Assembly (NCBI GenBank): GCA_947631235.1
Contig: CANRKO010000001.1
Coordinates: 62,001 to 126,000, forward strand
From: an uncultured Clostridia bacterium
Lineage (GTDB): Bacteria; Bacillota; Clostridia; UBA1381
DNA length: 64,000 bases
Direction of reading: 5' to 3'
In this document: positions 36,906 through 47,538 of the stretch, piece after piece
Layout of the letters: each line of letters opens with the position of its first letter
How positions within the stretch are numbered: position 1 is the first letter of the stretch
Made by a program: the position numbers and the translations under genes
Notes under the pieces: model-generated
What the model was told of the DNA's origin: nothing
Databases searched by the model: none
What the model saw: only the letters and a program-made list of their open reading frames with translations

Positions 36906-38093
36906 TTGGACAAAAAAGAATACGCTTTAAAAAAACACGAGGAATGGCAGGGCAAAATAGAGGTCGTGTCACGCGCACGAGTGACGAACCGCGACGAATT
37001 ATCGGTCGCGTACACGCCCGGAGTAGCCGAGCCGTGCCTTGAAATTGCGAAAAACACCGACCTGTCGTACAAATACACGCGCCGTTCAAACCTTGTTGCG
37101 GTAATAACGGACGGCACGGCTGTGCTCGGTCTCGGCGATATAGGGCCGGAGGCTGGTATGCCGGTAATGGAAGGAAAATGCGCGCTGTTTAAGACGTTCG
37201 CGAACGTGGATGCGTTCCCGCTGTGCGTGAAGTCGAAGGACGTTGACGAGATTGTAAACTGCGTGAAACTGATTTCCGGCTCGTTCGGCGGTATCAACCT
37301 CGAAGACATATCCGCGCCGCGCTGCATAGAGATCGAGCGTCGGCTCAAAGAGGAGTGCGACATACCCGTGTTCCATGACGACCAGCACGGCACGGCTGTG
37401 GTTGTGCTTGCCGCCGCGCTTAACGCGCTGAAGGTCGTCGGCAAGGACATAACCGAAATCAAAGCCGTCGTAAACGGCGCTGGCAGTGCGGGAATGGCAA
37501 TCGCGAGACTTTTAGTGTCGCGCGGACTTAAAAACCTCATAATGTGCGACAAATACGGCTCGCTTTACCGCGGCAACGCGCAGATGAACGACGAGCAGGC
37601 AAAGCTTGCCGACCTCACGAACCCCGACAATCTCGACGTTGACCTGAAGGGTGCAGTGAAGGGCGCGGACTTGTTCATAGGCGTGAGCGCGCCTAACATT
37701 CTTACCGAAGAAATGGTCAAGAGTATGGCGAAGGATTCGATCATATTCGCGATGGCGAACCCCACCCCCGAAATAATGCCCGACATCGCAAAAAAAGCGG
37801 GCGCGAAGGTCGTCGGCACGGGACGGAGCGACTTCCCGAACCAGATAAACAACGTCCTCGCGTTCCCCGGAATATTCCGAGGTGCGCTCGACGTGAGAGC
37901 GTCCGACATAAACGACGAAATGAAAATCGCCGCGTCGGAGGCGATAGCGTCGGTTATACGGGACGACGAGCTTAACGAGAACATGATAATACCCGACGCG
38001 TTCGACGAGCGCATCGCGAGAAATGTGGCGAGAGCCGTGTCGCGTGCGGCGGTAAAAAGCGGCGTTGCACGCGCCGATTTGGAGGATAAATAA
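36906..38093 (+). CDS. NAD(P)-dependent malic enzyme
   Basis: VAYTPGVAEPCLEI, VITDGTAVLGLGDIGPEAGMPVMEGK, FHDDQHGTA; TTG start. Confidence 0.93.
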   Translation: MDKKEYALKKHEEWQGKIEVVSRARVTNRDELSVAYTPGVAEPCLEIAKNTDLSYKYTRRSNLVAVITDGTAVLGLGDIGPEAGMPVMEGKCALFKTFANVDAFPLCVKSKDVDEIVNCVKLISGSFGGINLEDISAPRCIEIERRLKEECDIPVFHDDQHGTAVVVLAAALNALKVVGKDITEIKAVVNGAGSAGMAIARLLVSRGLKNLIMCDKYGSLYRGNAQMNDEQAKLADLTNPDNLDVDLKGAVKGADLFIGVSAPNILTEEMVKSMAKDSIIFAMANPTPEIMPDIAKKAGAKVVGTGRSDFPNQINNVLAFPGIFRGALDVRASDINDEMKIAASEAIASVIRDDELNENMIIPDAFDERIARNVARAVSRAAVKSGVARADLEDK

Positions 38094-40699
38094 TGGAAAG
38101 CATAAAATTACATTGGATGGAAAACAGAGCAAAGGGCGGCTGCGTCACATTCGGCGTACCCTACAAGCAGGGCGAAAAGCCCGTCGGTACGACGTTCGCG
38201 CCGTTTGACGAAAACGGCAGGGAGATACCGTATCAGGAAAAGCCGATAGCGTTTTACCCCGACGGCTCAACGAAGTGGTCAAGCTTTACCGCACGCGTTG
38301 ACGGTGACGGCGTGGAGATAAAGAAAGCCGAAAAAAAAGAATACGGCGGCATAACGGTAAACGAGACGGACGACGGTATAGCCGTCGATAACGGCGCGTT
38401 TACGGCAATATTCCCGAAATCGGGTACGACTCTTATGAAAACGCCTTACGCCGACGCGATTTTAAAGGTGCAGAAGGAAACATACGACAAGCAGGACGGC
38501 GACGAGATAAAGCGCATAATTTCCTACTACGGCGAGATAGAGACAGCCGAGATTGAGGAAGAGGGCGCGCTCAAAACGACTGTAAAGCTTACCGGCACGC
38601 ACAAAAGCGCACACGGCGACACATTTCTGCGCTACATAATCCGTTTTACGATTTTTCACAACGAAAAGAGCGTAAACGTAAAGCACACGTTTATTTTCGA
38701 CGGCGACGAAAGCACCGATTTTATTAAGGGTATCGCGCTCGTGATGAAACGTAAAATGACGGGTAAGCTTTACAACCGCCGCATCAAAATGACGGGCGAT
38801 TACGGCGTAATGCACGAGTGTATGCAGATATTGAACCTGTGGCGTCCGAGACTCGGCCCGTCCATAGGCATACAGCCGGTACACAGCGCGCAGTTACGCG
38901 GCGAGATGATAGACCTTTCGCCGCTCGTTGATTTGAGAAACGGCAATCCCGTCACGGAGGAACAGATCGACAACGTGACGAAATGGGACTGCTACAGACT
39001 TCAGCAGCTTACGCCCGACAGCTTTGAGGTAAGAAAGCGCACGGGTCACGACGAGTGTACGTTTATAAAGGCGAACTGGGGAAAACGCTCAAAGGGACTG
39101 ATGTACATAGCCGACGAAAAGGGCGGCGTGTCGGTATGTCTGCGCAACTTCTGGCAGAAATACCCGTCCTCGCTCCACGCGGAGGGGCTTTGCTCGGACG
39201 AGGGTATGCTCATGGCGTGGATAGTGTCGCCGGACGGATTGTCGCGCGATATGCGCCACTACGACGTGGTTTCGCACGACCAGACGTACTACGAGGGTAC
39301 GCCGGAGGTCGGCTCGTCGGCTTACGGTATCGCGAACACGAACGACCTCACCGTTTACTTTTATGACGAGGTAGCGTCGGACGAGCTTATTTTGAGCCAT
39401 GCCGACAGAGTACAAAAGCCGCCCGTTATGATTTGTACGCCCGAATACTACCACGAGACGCGCACGCTCGGCTACTGGAGTCTGCCCGACAGGAGTACTC
39501 CGCTCAAAAAGTGGGCGGAGGACGAAATGGACAAGGCGTTTAACTACTATAAAAACGAAATCGAGCAGCGCCGCTGGTACGGCTTGTGGGATTACGGCGA
39601 CATAATGCACACCTACGACGCGCAGCGTCACTGCTGGAAGTACGACCTCGGCGGCTACGCGTGGCAGAGTACGGAGCTTGTGCCGACGCTGTGGCTGTGG
39701 TACTCGTTCCTTAGAACGGGCAGGGAGGACATGTTCTCCGTTGCCGAGGCTATGAGCCGTCACAGCGCGGACGTTGATATTTACCATATGGGGCCGTTAA
39801 AGGGTCTCGGCAGCCGTCACAATGTAGTGCATTGGGGCGATAGTTGCAAGGAGGCGCGTATCGGTATGGCGGGTCACCACCGCGCACTTTACTACCTCAC
39901 GGGCGGCGATTTGCGCATAGGCGACTGTATGGAGGACGTTGTGGACGCCGACTTTGCGACCGTGGATATGGATCCTTTGAGATACTACTACATGGGTCAG
40001 AAGTCCACGCTCCCGACGCACGCGCGCACCGGTCCCGACTGGTCTACGTACTGCTCGAACTGGATGACGGAGTGGGAGCGCACAAATAATACGAAGTGGC
40101 GCGACAAGATTATGACGGGTATAAACGACCTCAAAAAAGCGCCGCTGCGCCTTATATCCGGCTCTAACTTTGAATACGACCCCGCGACGGGGCATCTCGG
40201 CTACATAGGCGAGAGCGCGGCGGGCGGCTCGCACCTCGCGATCTGCATGGGCGGCCCCGAAACGTGGACGGAGCTTGTGCCGCTTTTGGGCGACGAGGAA
40301 TTTAACGATATGCTCGTGCAGTACGGCAGCTTTTACTTCCTCACACCCGAAGAAAAACGCCGCGCCACAAACAACCTCATAGACGGTGAGGGCTTTGAGT
40401 ACCCGTACATGGCTGCCGCGCTTTGCGCTTACGCCGCAAAGGAAAAGCAGGACAAGGACTTGGCGCATAAGGTATGGCAGGTGCTCGTGTACTCGCTGGC
40501 GGGTAAGAACAAGAAGGACAATTTCAACGACGCGATTGTCGAAAACTACTTTAACGCGAAGGAACTTCACGAGATGTTCTGGATAAGCACAAACTTCGCG
40601 GCGCAGTGGTGTCTCAACACGATCGTCGCGCTCGAACATACCGCTTTCGCCATGCCCGAAACACTCGATGAACTCGAATGGGAGGACTGGGTAAAGTAA
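38093..40699 (+). CDS. YetA/PcRGLX-like protein (PL26 exo-rhamnogalacturonan lyase family), cytoplasmic
   Basis: 868 aa; N-terminal RIFT-barrel-like region followed by a helical-toroid-like region (GLWDYGDIMHTYDAQRHCWKYDLGGYAWQSTE); no signal peptide. Family assignment by recall. Confidence 0.6.
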   Translation: MESIKLHWMENRAKGGCVTFGVPYKQGEKPVGTTFAPFDENGREIPYQEKPIAFYPDGSTKWSSFTARVDGDGVEIKKAEKKEYGGITVNETDDGIAVDNGAFTAIFPKSGTTLMKTPYADAILKVQKETYDKQDGDEIKRIISYYGEIETAEIEEEGALKTTVKLTGTHKSAHGDTFLRYIIRFTIFHNEKSVNVKHTFIFDGDESTDFIKGIALVMKRKMTGKLYNRRIKMTGDYGVMHECMQILNLWRPRLGPSIGIQPVHSAQLRGEMIDLSPLVDLRNGNPVTEEQIDNVTKWDCYRLQQLTPDSFEVRKRTGHDECTFIKANWGKRSKGLMYIADEKGGVSVCLRNFWQKYPSSLHAEGLCSDEGMLMAWIVSPDGLSRDMRHYDVVSHDQTYYEGTPEVGSSAYGIANTNDLTVYFYDEVASDELILSHADRVQKPPVMICTPEYYHETRTLGYWSLPDRSTPLKKWAEDEMDKAFNYYKNEIEQRRWYGLWDYGDIMHTYDAQRHCWKYDLGGYAWQSTELVPTLWLWYSFLRTGREDMFSVAEAMSRHSADVDIYHMGPLKGLGSRHNVVHWGDSCKEARIGMAGHHRALYYLTGGDLRIGDCMEDVVDADFATVDMDPLRYYYMGQKSTLPTHARTGPDWSTYCSNWMTEWERTNNTKWRDKIMTGINDLKKAPLRLISGSNFEYDPATGHLGYIGESAAGGSHLAICMGGPETWTELVPLLGDEEFNDMLVQYGSFYFLTPEEKRRATNNLIDGEGFEYPYMAAALCAYAAKEKQDKDLAHKVWQVLVYSLAGKNKKDNFNDAIVENYFNAKELHEMFWISTNFAAQWCLNTIVALEHTAFAMPETLDELEWEDWVK

Positions 40700-40830
40700 G
40701 TATAAAACAAACAAAATACACCGATACTAAAACAGACGGGCGCAGTAAGCGTCGGTCTGTTTTTCGGTCTTTACAAATCATACAAATAATGGTAAAATAA
40801 TGTCGATAATGAACAATGAAGGAGAGAACC

Positions 40831-43170
40831 ATGGTAAACGGACTTACGGACGCACAGGTAAGACAGCAGGTCGAGGCGGGCAACGTCAATATTGTTCCCG
40901 ACCAATCCGCAAAGAGCGTCAAGGAAATAGTATTATCGAACATTTTTACATATTTTAACGCGATTTTTATCGTGCTGGGCATACTCGTCGCAATAACGGG
41001 TTCATTCCGCAACCTCACATTTTTACCGGTCGTTATTGCGAACTCCGTGGTCGGCATAATACAGCAGCTTAAAGCAAAATCAGTGCTTGACAAGCTTTCG
41101 CTCCTTGCCGTATCGGAGTACACGGTCATAAGGAACGGACAGGAGGTCAGGGTCGCCGCAAACGACCTCGTGCTGGGCGACATAGTTGTTCTCGAAGGCG
41201 GCAAGCAGATACCAGCCGACGCGGTTCTTGTCGAGGGCAAGCTGATGGTGAGCGAGGCGCTTTTGACGGGCGAGGCTGACGAAATAGAAAAGCTCGCGGG
41301 AAACGAACTTAAATCCGGCAGCTTTGTCACGGCGGGAAGGTGCTGCGCGCGTCTTACGCATGTCGGCAAGGACTCTTACGCCGCAAAGCTGATGAAAAAG
41401 GCGAAGGAAATAAAGGACAAAAAGTCCGAAATGATAAACAGCATAGACACTGTAGTAAAAATCGCGGGAATAGCAATCATACCGGTCGGAATAGCGTTGT
41501 TCTGTCAGGCGTATGTCGTGAACGGCTACTCCTTTACCGAAAGCATACTCTCAATGGTCGGCGCGGTCGTGGGCATGATACCCGAGGGGCTTTACCTGCT
41601 CGTGACAGCCGCGCTCACGCTGAGCGCGATGCGTCTCGCGCGGTCAAAGGTACTCCTGCACGACATGAGAAGTACGGAAACGCTCGCACGCGTGGATATA
41701 CTTTGCGTGGACAAAACAGGCACGATAACCGACAATAAGATGACCGTAACGGAAATGTTCACACCCGGGGGCGGCGCGGCTGACGACGCGGCAAAGCTCC
41801 TCCTCACGCGGTACATCTCGACAATAACCGACAACAACATCACCATGAACGCGCTGCGCGACTACTTTGGAGACGCGCCAGCGTTCGCGTACGAGCAAAT
41901 GACGCCGTTTTCGTCAAAGCAGAAGTATTCGCAGATCATAACGTCGGACATGGTGTACAGGCTCGGCGCGCCGGAATTTGTGCTTGACGGCGAAACGCTC
42001 GTGAAGTACAAACAGGAAACGGACTCACGCGCATCGGACGGGCAAAGGGTTATAGTGTTCGCGAAATCCGAAACCGAGGGCGGCTTGTTCAGCCCGATAG
42101 CGTTCGTAAGCCTTAAAAACCATCTGCGTCCGAACGTGGAGCAGACGTTTAAGTATTTTAAGGAACAGGACGTGGGCATAAGGGTAATATCGGGCGACAA
42201 TCCCGTAACCGTGTCCAATATCGCGAAAACGGCCGGAATTGAAAACGCCGACAAATACGTCGATATGTCGCAGATAGAGGATAACGATATAACGCGCGCG
42301 GCAAGGGAATACACAATATTCGGACGTGTAAACCCCGAGCAGAAGAAAAAGCTCATTCTCGCGTTCCGCGCACAAGGCAAAAAGGTAGCCATGACGGGCG
42401 ACGGCGTGAACGACATACTCGCGATGAAGGAAGCCGACTGCTCGATTGCGATAGGCGCGGGCAGCGAGGCGGCAATGCAGGCGGCGCAGGTCGTGCTGCT
42501 CGACTCCGACTTCTCGCGAATGGTTGACATAATATCGGAGGGCAGACGCGACATAAACAACATCACGCGTTCAGCCGTACTGTTCCTGTACAAAAACATA
42601 TTCTCGTTGCTTTTGGCGTTATTCTCAATCATAACGGCAATCACTTACCCGCTCTCACCGTCGCAGGTGTCGCTCATATCGGCGTTCAACATCGGCATAC
42701 CGGGCTTTTTGCTCGCGCTGGAGGCGAACATAAAGAAACAGAAAGGACGTTTTATGAAGGCGGTGGTCGCGAGGTCAATTCCTGCAGCCATAGCGTCGTT
42801 TGCGGCGATAGCGTCAATGGTGCTTTTGGGCAGGGTGTTCAACCTGTCGGAAAGCGATGTGGGCGTGGCGAGCACGTGCCTTTTGGCGATAGGCGGATAT
42901 ATACTTTTGTGCAGCATATCAAAACCTTTAAACAGATATCGGATTATCGTTATAGCGATAAGTATAGCGGGTATTATCTTTACGGGATTAAGGTTCAACA
43001 CGATTTTTGAAATCAGCATGGTATCGGCGCAGACACTTATACTCGGCATACTGTTTGTGCTGGCGGTGGAATCGGTTATGCGAAACCTTACACGGCTGTT
43101 CGAGCGCATACACAAGCCCGTCAGAAAAAAGACGCCGACCGACCCGCAGAAAATACAATCAAATAAATAA
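40831..43170 (+). CDS. P-type cation-transporting ATPase
   Basis: CVDKTGTITDNKMTV phosphorylation site, VAMTGDGVNDILAMKEADCSIA, MIPEGLYLL. Confidence 0.92.
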   Translation: MVNGLTDAQVRQQVEAGNVNIVPDQSAKSVKEIVLSNIFTYFNAIFIVLGILVAITGSFRNLTFLPVVIANSVVGIIQQLKAKSVLDKLSLLAVSEYTVIRNGQEVRVAANDLVLGDIVVLEGGKQIPADAVLVEGKLMVSEALLTGEADEIEKLAGNELKSGSFVTAGRCCARLTHVGKDSYAAKLMKKAKEIKDKKSEMINSIDTVVKIAGIAIIPVGIALFCQAYVVNGYSFTESILSMVGAVVGMIPEGLYLLVTAALTLSAMRLARSKVLLHDMRSTETLARVDILCVDKTGTITDNKMTVTEMFTPGGGAADDAAKLLLTRYISTITDNNITMNALRDYFGDAPAFAYEQMTPFSSKQKYSQIITSDMVYRLGAPEFVLDGETLVKYKQETDSRASDGQRVIVFAKSETEGGLFSPIAFVSLKNHLRPNVEQTFKYFKEQDVGIRVISGDNPVTVSNIAKTAGIENADKYVDMSQIEDNDITRAAREYTIFGRVNPEQKKKLILAFRAQGKKVAMTGDGVNDILAMKEADCSIAIGAGSEAAMQAAQVVLLDSDFSRMVDIISEGRRDINNITRSAVLFLYKNIFSLLLALFSIITAITYPLSPSQVSLISAFNIGIPGFLLALEANIKKQKGRFMKAVVARSIPAAIASFAAIASMVLLGRVFNLSESDVGVASTCLLAIGGYILLCSISKPLNRYRIIVIAISIAGIIFTGLRFNTIFEISMVSAQTLILGILFVLAVESVMRNLTRLFERIHKPVRKKTPTDPQKIQSNK

Positions 43171-43184
43171 TCAAAAACCTTCCC

Positions 43185-44525
43185 TTATCGGGAAGGCTTT
43201 TTACTTACAATCACCGTCGGCAGCGACATTTCGCTGTACTGTGTGGAAATAATCGTATTACGCGCTATTCGCGAATACAGCCCCGCGAACTTACCGCCGT
43301 ACATATAAATTCCCGTTATGTTGGAATATTTGCGGTAATCGGCGTTTTTGTCGTGCGTGAGGTCGATGTTGACCGACGCGTACGGCTCGCAGTATTCCTG
43401 TAAAAGATAGTGTCCGCCGACATTTTCCGCGACGGCTTTTCTCCACTCCGCGTCCGTCATGCCCTCAACTCCCGCGTAAACGCCGCGCGACGCGTACGAG
43501 TCCTCGGGCTTAATAACCCATTTATCCTTATTTTCAAGCACGCCGAGCCTTATTACGTTATCCTCGGTAAGCGAAACGGTGTAGGGGATATGCTCGTCTA
43601 TGTACCTCCGTTCATCACGCGTCAGAAACGCTTTCGTCATATCGTCGTGCAGAACTTTGAACACGATCTTGTTGTGCGCTACCTGCGTCATAAAGTCGCC
43701 GATAAGGCAGACCGCGTTGTCCTCCGCCGCGCGTATAAACGGCTGAACCTCATCGTAGCGGCGCATAATGTCGCACGTCACGGCTCGGCGGTACACAGCG
43801 TCGATTTTTCTTCCGGTCGGCGATATAAGCTTACCGCCCTCGTATTTCAAATCGGTGATCTCGCAAATCTCACATTCAAGACCCGCGTCTTCAAACGCCT
43901 TTTTAAAATTCGTGAACTCGCGGCTCACGTCGCCGCCGAAGAAATCGACGATCGCCACGTACGGCTTTTCCACAGCTCTGTCGTACCCCGCGTAGATACG
44001 CTTAAACTCGCGCACCCACGAATTAAACAGCTCGTACGTCCGCGTGTTGTACTCCTTTTGAAACTCGCCGAACGAGTACGTCAGCTTGATCGCCTCGTTT
44101 AGTTCTCTGTCCTCATTCATCGCGCTTGAACCGTCGGTGTTGAACTCGCAGAACTTAAACGAATAGTCGTCCTCGTTAAAGAAAATGTCGATACGCGCCA
44201 TTGGCAGGAGACAGTCGTAATGCTTGGGGCGCAGTATGAGCCGTTCGAGCCTTTCGTCAAAACCGAACAACGCCCTGTACGCCGCGTCGGAGCGGTAACG
44301 CGCTATGACCTTTTCCAAAATCCCGTACATCACGAGCGCGTTTTTCTCGATATACGCAGCCATATCCTCGGTGAACATTTTGGGGATATAGAGCGTGTGA
44401 ACGAAATATCCGTGGTACCGTGCCGTCTTTGTTTTTATGTACTCCTGCTGCACCGCCGCGCTTTTTACACACTTATCCTTATTTGCGTCCGTAATTTTTC
44501 TGTATGCTTCTTCAGCCTCACGCAA
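43185..44525 (-). CDS. Glutathionylspermidine synthase-like / circularly permuted ATP-grasp protein
   Basis: FKFCEFNTDGSSAMNEDRELN, WVIKPEDSYASRGVYAG, LLQEYCEPY. Confidence 0.75.
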   Translation of the reverse strand: MREAEEAYRKITDANKDKCVKSAAVQQEYIKTKTARYHGYFVHTLYIPKMFTEDMAAYIEKNALVMYGILEKVIARYRSDAAYRALFGFDERLERLILRPKHYDCLLPMARIDIFFNEDDYSFKFCEFNTDGSSAMNEDRELNEAIKLTYSFGEFQKEYNTRTYELFNSWVREFKRIYAGYDRAVEKPYVAIVDFFGGDVSREFTNFKKAFEDAGLECEICEITDLKYEGGKLISPTGRKIDAVYRRAVTCDIMRRYDEVQPFIRAAEDNAVCLIGDFMTQVAHNKIVFKVLHDDMTKAFLTRDERRYIDEHIPYTVSLTEDNVIRLGVLENKDKWVIKPEDSYASRGVYAGVEGMTDAEWRKAVAENVGGHYLLQEYCEPYASVNIDLTHDKNADYRKYSNITGIYMYGGKFAGLYSRIARNTIISTQYSEMSLPTVIVSKKPSR

Positions 44526-44555
44526 AGAAAATCCTCTCCTTAAAACGGTGTCCTT

Positions 44556-44855
44556 TCACTGGAACACCGAAGGCGGCTTTTCGAGCTGCTCTATTTGAAC
44601 GTCGCCGTTCGTGAGGTGGCGTATTTCCTCGAGAAATCTCTTGAAGTGCGGAGTGTTGTTGTGCTGCTCTATCGCGGTGTCGTTGAGCCACTCCTCGATA
44701 AACGTGAACTTTGACTTGTCGCGCCTGTTCTGAAAGAACTTGTACGACAGGCATCCGCGCTCCTTCTTCGTCTCGCGCACGCAGTTTATGACGCATTTCG
44801 TAAACTCCTCGATGTGCGAGGGTATAACGTCGAATTTGGCAATTATAGTAATCAT
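44556..44855 (-). CDS. Antibiotic biosynthesis monooxygenase (ABM) domain protein
   Basis: MITIIAKFDVIPSHIEEFTKCVINCVRETKKERGCLSYKFFQNRRDKSKFTFIEEW...IEQHNNTPHFKRF. Confidence 0.88.
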   Translation of the reverse strand: MITIIAKFDVIPSHIEEFTKCVINCVRETKKERGCLSYKFFQNRRDKSKFTFIEEWLNDTAIEQHNNTPHFKRFLEEIRHLTNGDVQIEQLEKPPSVFQ

Positions 44856-45082
44856 ATGGCAAAATCTCCTAAAAAAACTACTATATATTGTATCACACTT
44901 CTTTATAATTTACAAGTATTTTTCCGTATTTGACAAATATATTTTCCCGACCGTAAATTTTATTCCTTAATCTAACAAAAGTTGTATTGACTTAATCGCC
45001 GTTTTGTGGTAACATTATCACACGACCTTTAGGCATGGAAATTTAACGCATATCATCGGCGGTTAATTTAAAGGGGAGTAAA

Positions 45083-46354
45083 ATGGTTCAAACTGTCATA
45101 ACTGTAAATCTGATTGTGGGAATAGTATTTTTCCTGCTTTACTTTTATCAGATAATATACTTTATAATACCGTACATAAAAAAGGAAAAGCCGCACAAGG
45201 AAACGACGCTGCACCGATACGCGATAATGATTTCGGCGCGTAACGAGGAAAACGTGATAGCCACGCTTGTAAATTCCATACATCACCAGGACTACCCGCA
45301 GGAGTTTGTGGACGTGTACGTTATAGCGGACAACTGCACCGACAATACGGCGGGCGAGGCGGAGAAAGCCGGCGCGAAAGTGTATGTCAGAAACGATATG
45401 GAAAAGGTGGGAAAGGGTTACGCCCTCGACTACGCGATAAACCGTATTTTTAAGGAAAAGGGCGAGGATTACTACGACGGATTTATGGTATTCGACGCGG
45501 ACAATATCCTCGACACAAACTACATAAGCGCGATGAACCGCACCTTCTCGGACGGTCACAGGATAATCACAAGCTACCGCAATTCCACGAATTATGGCAC
45601 GAACTGGATAACGGCGGGCTATGCGCTCTGGTACATAAGAGAGTCGAAATTTTTAAACCATTCGCGTATGCTTTTGGGCAGCGGATGCGCCATTTCCGGC
45701 ACGGGTTTTCTCGTGCATAAGGACATAATCAAGGAAATGGGCGGTTGGAAGTATTTCCTGCTCACGGAGGATATAGAGTTTTCGGTCGCAAACTCCATAA
45801 AAGGCGAGAAAATCGCGTTCTGCAGCGACGCTATACTCTACGACGAGCAGCCGCAGACTTTTATGCAGTCGTGGAAACAGCGTCTCAGGTGGGCGAGGGG
45901 CTTTTTACAGGTGTTCGGCAAGTACGGCGCCGACCTTATAAAATCAATGTTTAAGGGAAATAAAAGGACATGCTTTGATATGTCGATGACAGTCCTTCCG
46001 GCAATATTCGCGACGCTTGTGCTTATTGTGGTAAACGCAGTTATCGCGGTCGCTGCTGTCATAAATGGGGAAAGCTGCCTTCCGATTTTTATATCCATAG
46101 GTCAGTGGATATGCGGCGTGTACCTTATGCTGTTCCTCATGGGAATGATTACGACGATAGCCGAAAGAAAGCACATACACACGAGCGGCTGGAAGAAATT
46201 CAAGTATATGTTCACCTTCCCGATATTCCAGTTTACGTATGTGCCGGTGTCGATAGCGGCTATATTTAAAAAAGTCGAGTGGGAACCGACGCGCCACCAC
46301 GGGCCCACGGTAAGCTCCGAAAAAATAGAGCGTACGAAGGAAAGCGTAAAATAA
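45083..46354 (+). CDS. Glycosyltransferase family 2, membrane-associated
   Basis: ISARNEENVIATLVNSI, DADN, QRLRWARGFLQV (QxxRW), C-terminal TM helices. Confidence 0.9.
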   Translation: MVQTVITVNLIVGIVFFLLYFYQIIYFIIPYIKKEKPHKETTLHRYAIMISARNEENVIATLVNSIHHQDYPQEFVDVYVIADNCTDNTAGEAEKAGAKVYVRNDMEKVGKGYALDYAINRIFKEKGEDYYDGFMVFDADNILDTNYISAMNRTFSDGHRIITSYRNSTNYGTNWITAGYALWYIRESKFLNHSRMLLGSGCAISGTGFLVHKDIIKEMGGWKYFLLTEDIEFSVANSIKGEKIAFCSDAILYDEQPQTFMQSWKQRLRWARGFLQVFGKYGADLIKSMFKGNKRTCFDMSMTVLPAIFATLVLIVVNAVIAVAAVINGESCLPIFISIGQWICGVYLMLFLMGMITTIAERKHIHTSGWKKFKYMFTFPIFQFTYVPVSIAAIFKKVEWEPTRHHGPTVSSEKIERTKESVK

Positions 46355-46443
46355 AAAATGACGGCTTTGCCGTCATTTTTCTATTGAAAATCTTTCCGTT
46401 ATGATGTATAATATTGTTAATGACTGAAAGGGAGGAAAATATT

Positions 46444-47469
46444 ATGAAAATACTTGTAACGGGCGGTGCGGGCTACATAGGCAGCCACACCTGCGTGGAA
46501 CTTTTAAACGCGGGCTACGAAATCGTTGTGCTTGACAATCTCTACAACGCGAGCGAGAAGTGCCTCGACGCGGTAAAGGAGATTACGGGAAAGGATTTCC
46601 CGTTTTATAAAGCCGACCTTCTCGACAGCGAGGCTACGGAGAAGGTGTTTAAGGAAAATAAGATCGACGCTGTGATCCATTTCGCGGGTCTGAAGGCTGT
46701 CGGCGAGAGTACGAGAATACCTCTCGCGTACTACGACAACAATATCACCGGCACACTTCATCTTATGCAGGCTATGGAAAAGTACGGCTGCAACAATATC
46801 GTATTTTCCTCCAGCGCGACCGTTTACGGCGACCCCGAGAGAGTGCCTATCGTCGAGACCGACAACAAGGGCGACAAGATACTCACGACGAACCCCTACG
46901 GCACGACGAAACTCTTTATCGAGCGCATTATGACGGACGCGCAAAAGGCGAACCCGAAATTGAGCGTGACGCTGCTGCGTTACTTCAACCCGATAGGCGC
47001 GCACGAGAGCGGCAAGATGGGCGAAGACCCTAAGGGTATTCCCAACAACCTTCTTCCGTACGTCGCGCAGGTAGCGGTCGGCAAGCTTGAAAAGGTACAC
47101 GTATTCGGCGACGATTACCCGACTCCCGACGGTACGGGCGTGCGCGACTATATCCACGTCGTTGACCTCGCGGTTGGACACGTTAAGGCGATAGAGCATT
47201 GTTCCGACAAGCAGGGCGTTCATATCTACAACCTCGGCACGGGCAACGGCTACAGCGTGCTCCAAATCGTAAAGGCGTTCTCGAAGGCATGCGGCAAGGA
47301 TCTGCCGTACGTTATCGAGCCTCGTCGTCCGGGCGACATAGCCGAGTGCTACGCCGACCCCGCGAAGGCAAAGGCTGAACTTGAATGGGAGGCTAAGCGC
47401 GGCATCGAGGAAATGTGCGCCGACACATGGAGATGGCAGTCGAACCACCCGAACGGCTTTGAGGGTTAA
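46444..47469 (+). CDS. galE: UDP-glucose 4-epimerase
   Basis: [42 protein letters not shown]. Confidence 0.95.
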   Translation: MKILVTGGAGYIGSHTCVELLNAGYEIVVLDNLYNASEKCLDAVKEITGKDFPFYKADLLDSEATEKVFKENKIDAVIHFAGLKAVGESTRIPLAYYDNNITGTLHLMQAMEKYGCNNIVFSSSATVYGDPERVPIVETDNKGDKILTTNPYGTTKLFIERIMTDAQKANPKLSVTLLRYFNPIGAHESGKMGEDPKGIPNNLLPYVAQVAVGKLEKVHVFGDDYPTPDGTGVRDYIHVVDLAVGHVKAIEHCSDKQGVHIYNLGTGNGYSVLQIVKAFSKACGKDLPYVIEPRRPGDIAECYADPAKAKAELEWEAKRGIEEMCADTWRWQSNHPNGFEG

Positions 47470-47538
47470 ACAGTAATCAAGGGGGGCTGACGGATAAACG
47501 CGTCAGCCCTTGTTTGAATAAAACGCGGAGGTGTGTGT

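Noticed and set aside
44992-45066. Riboswitch upstream of the GT2 gene (for example c-di-GMP)
   Set aside because: No recognisable conserved core, and the likely promoter overlaps the left arm.
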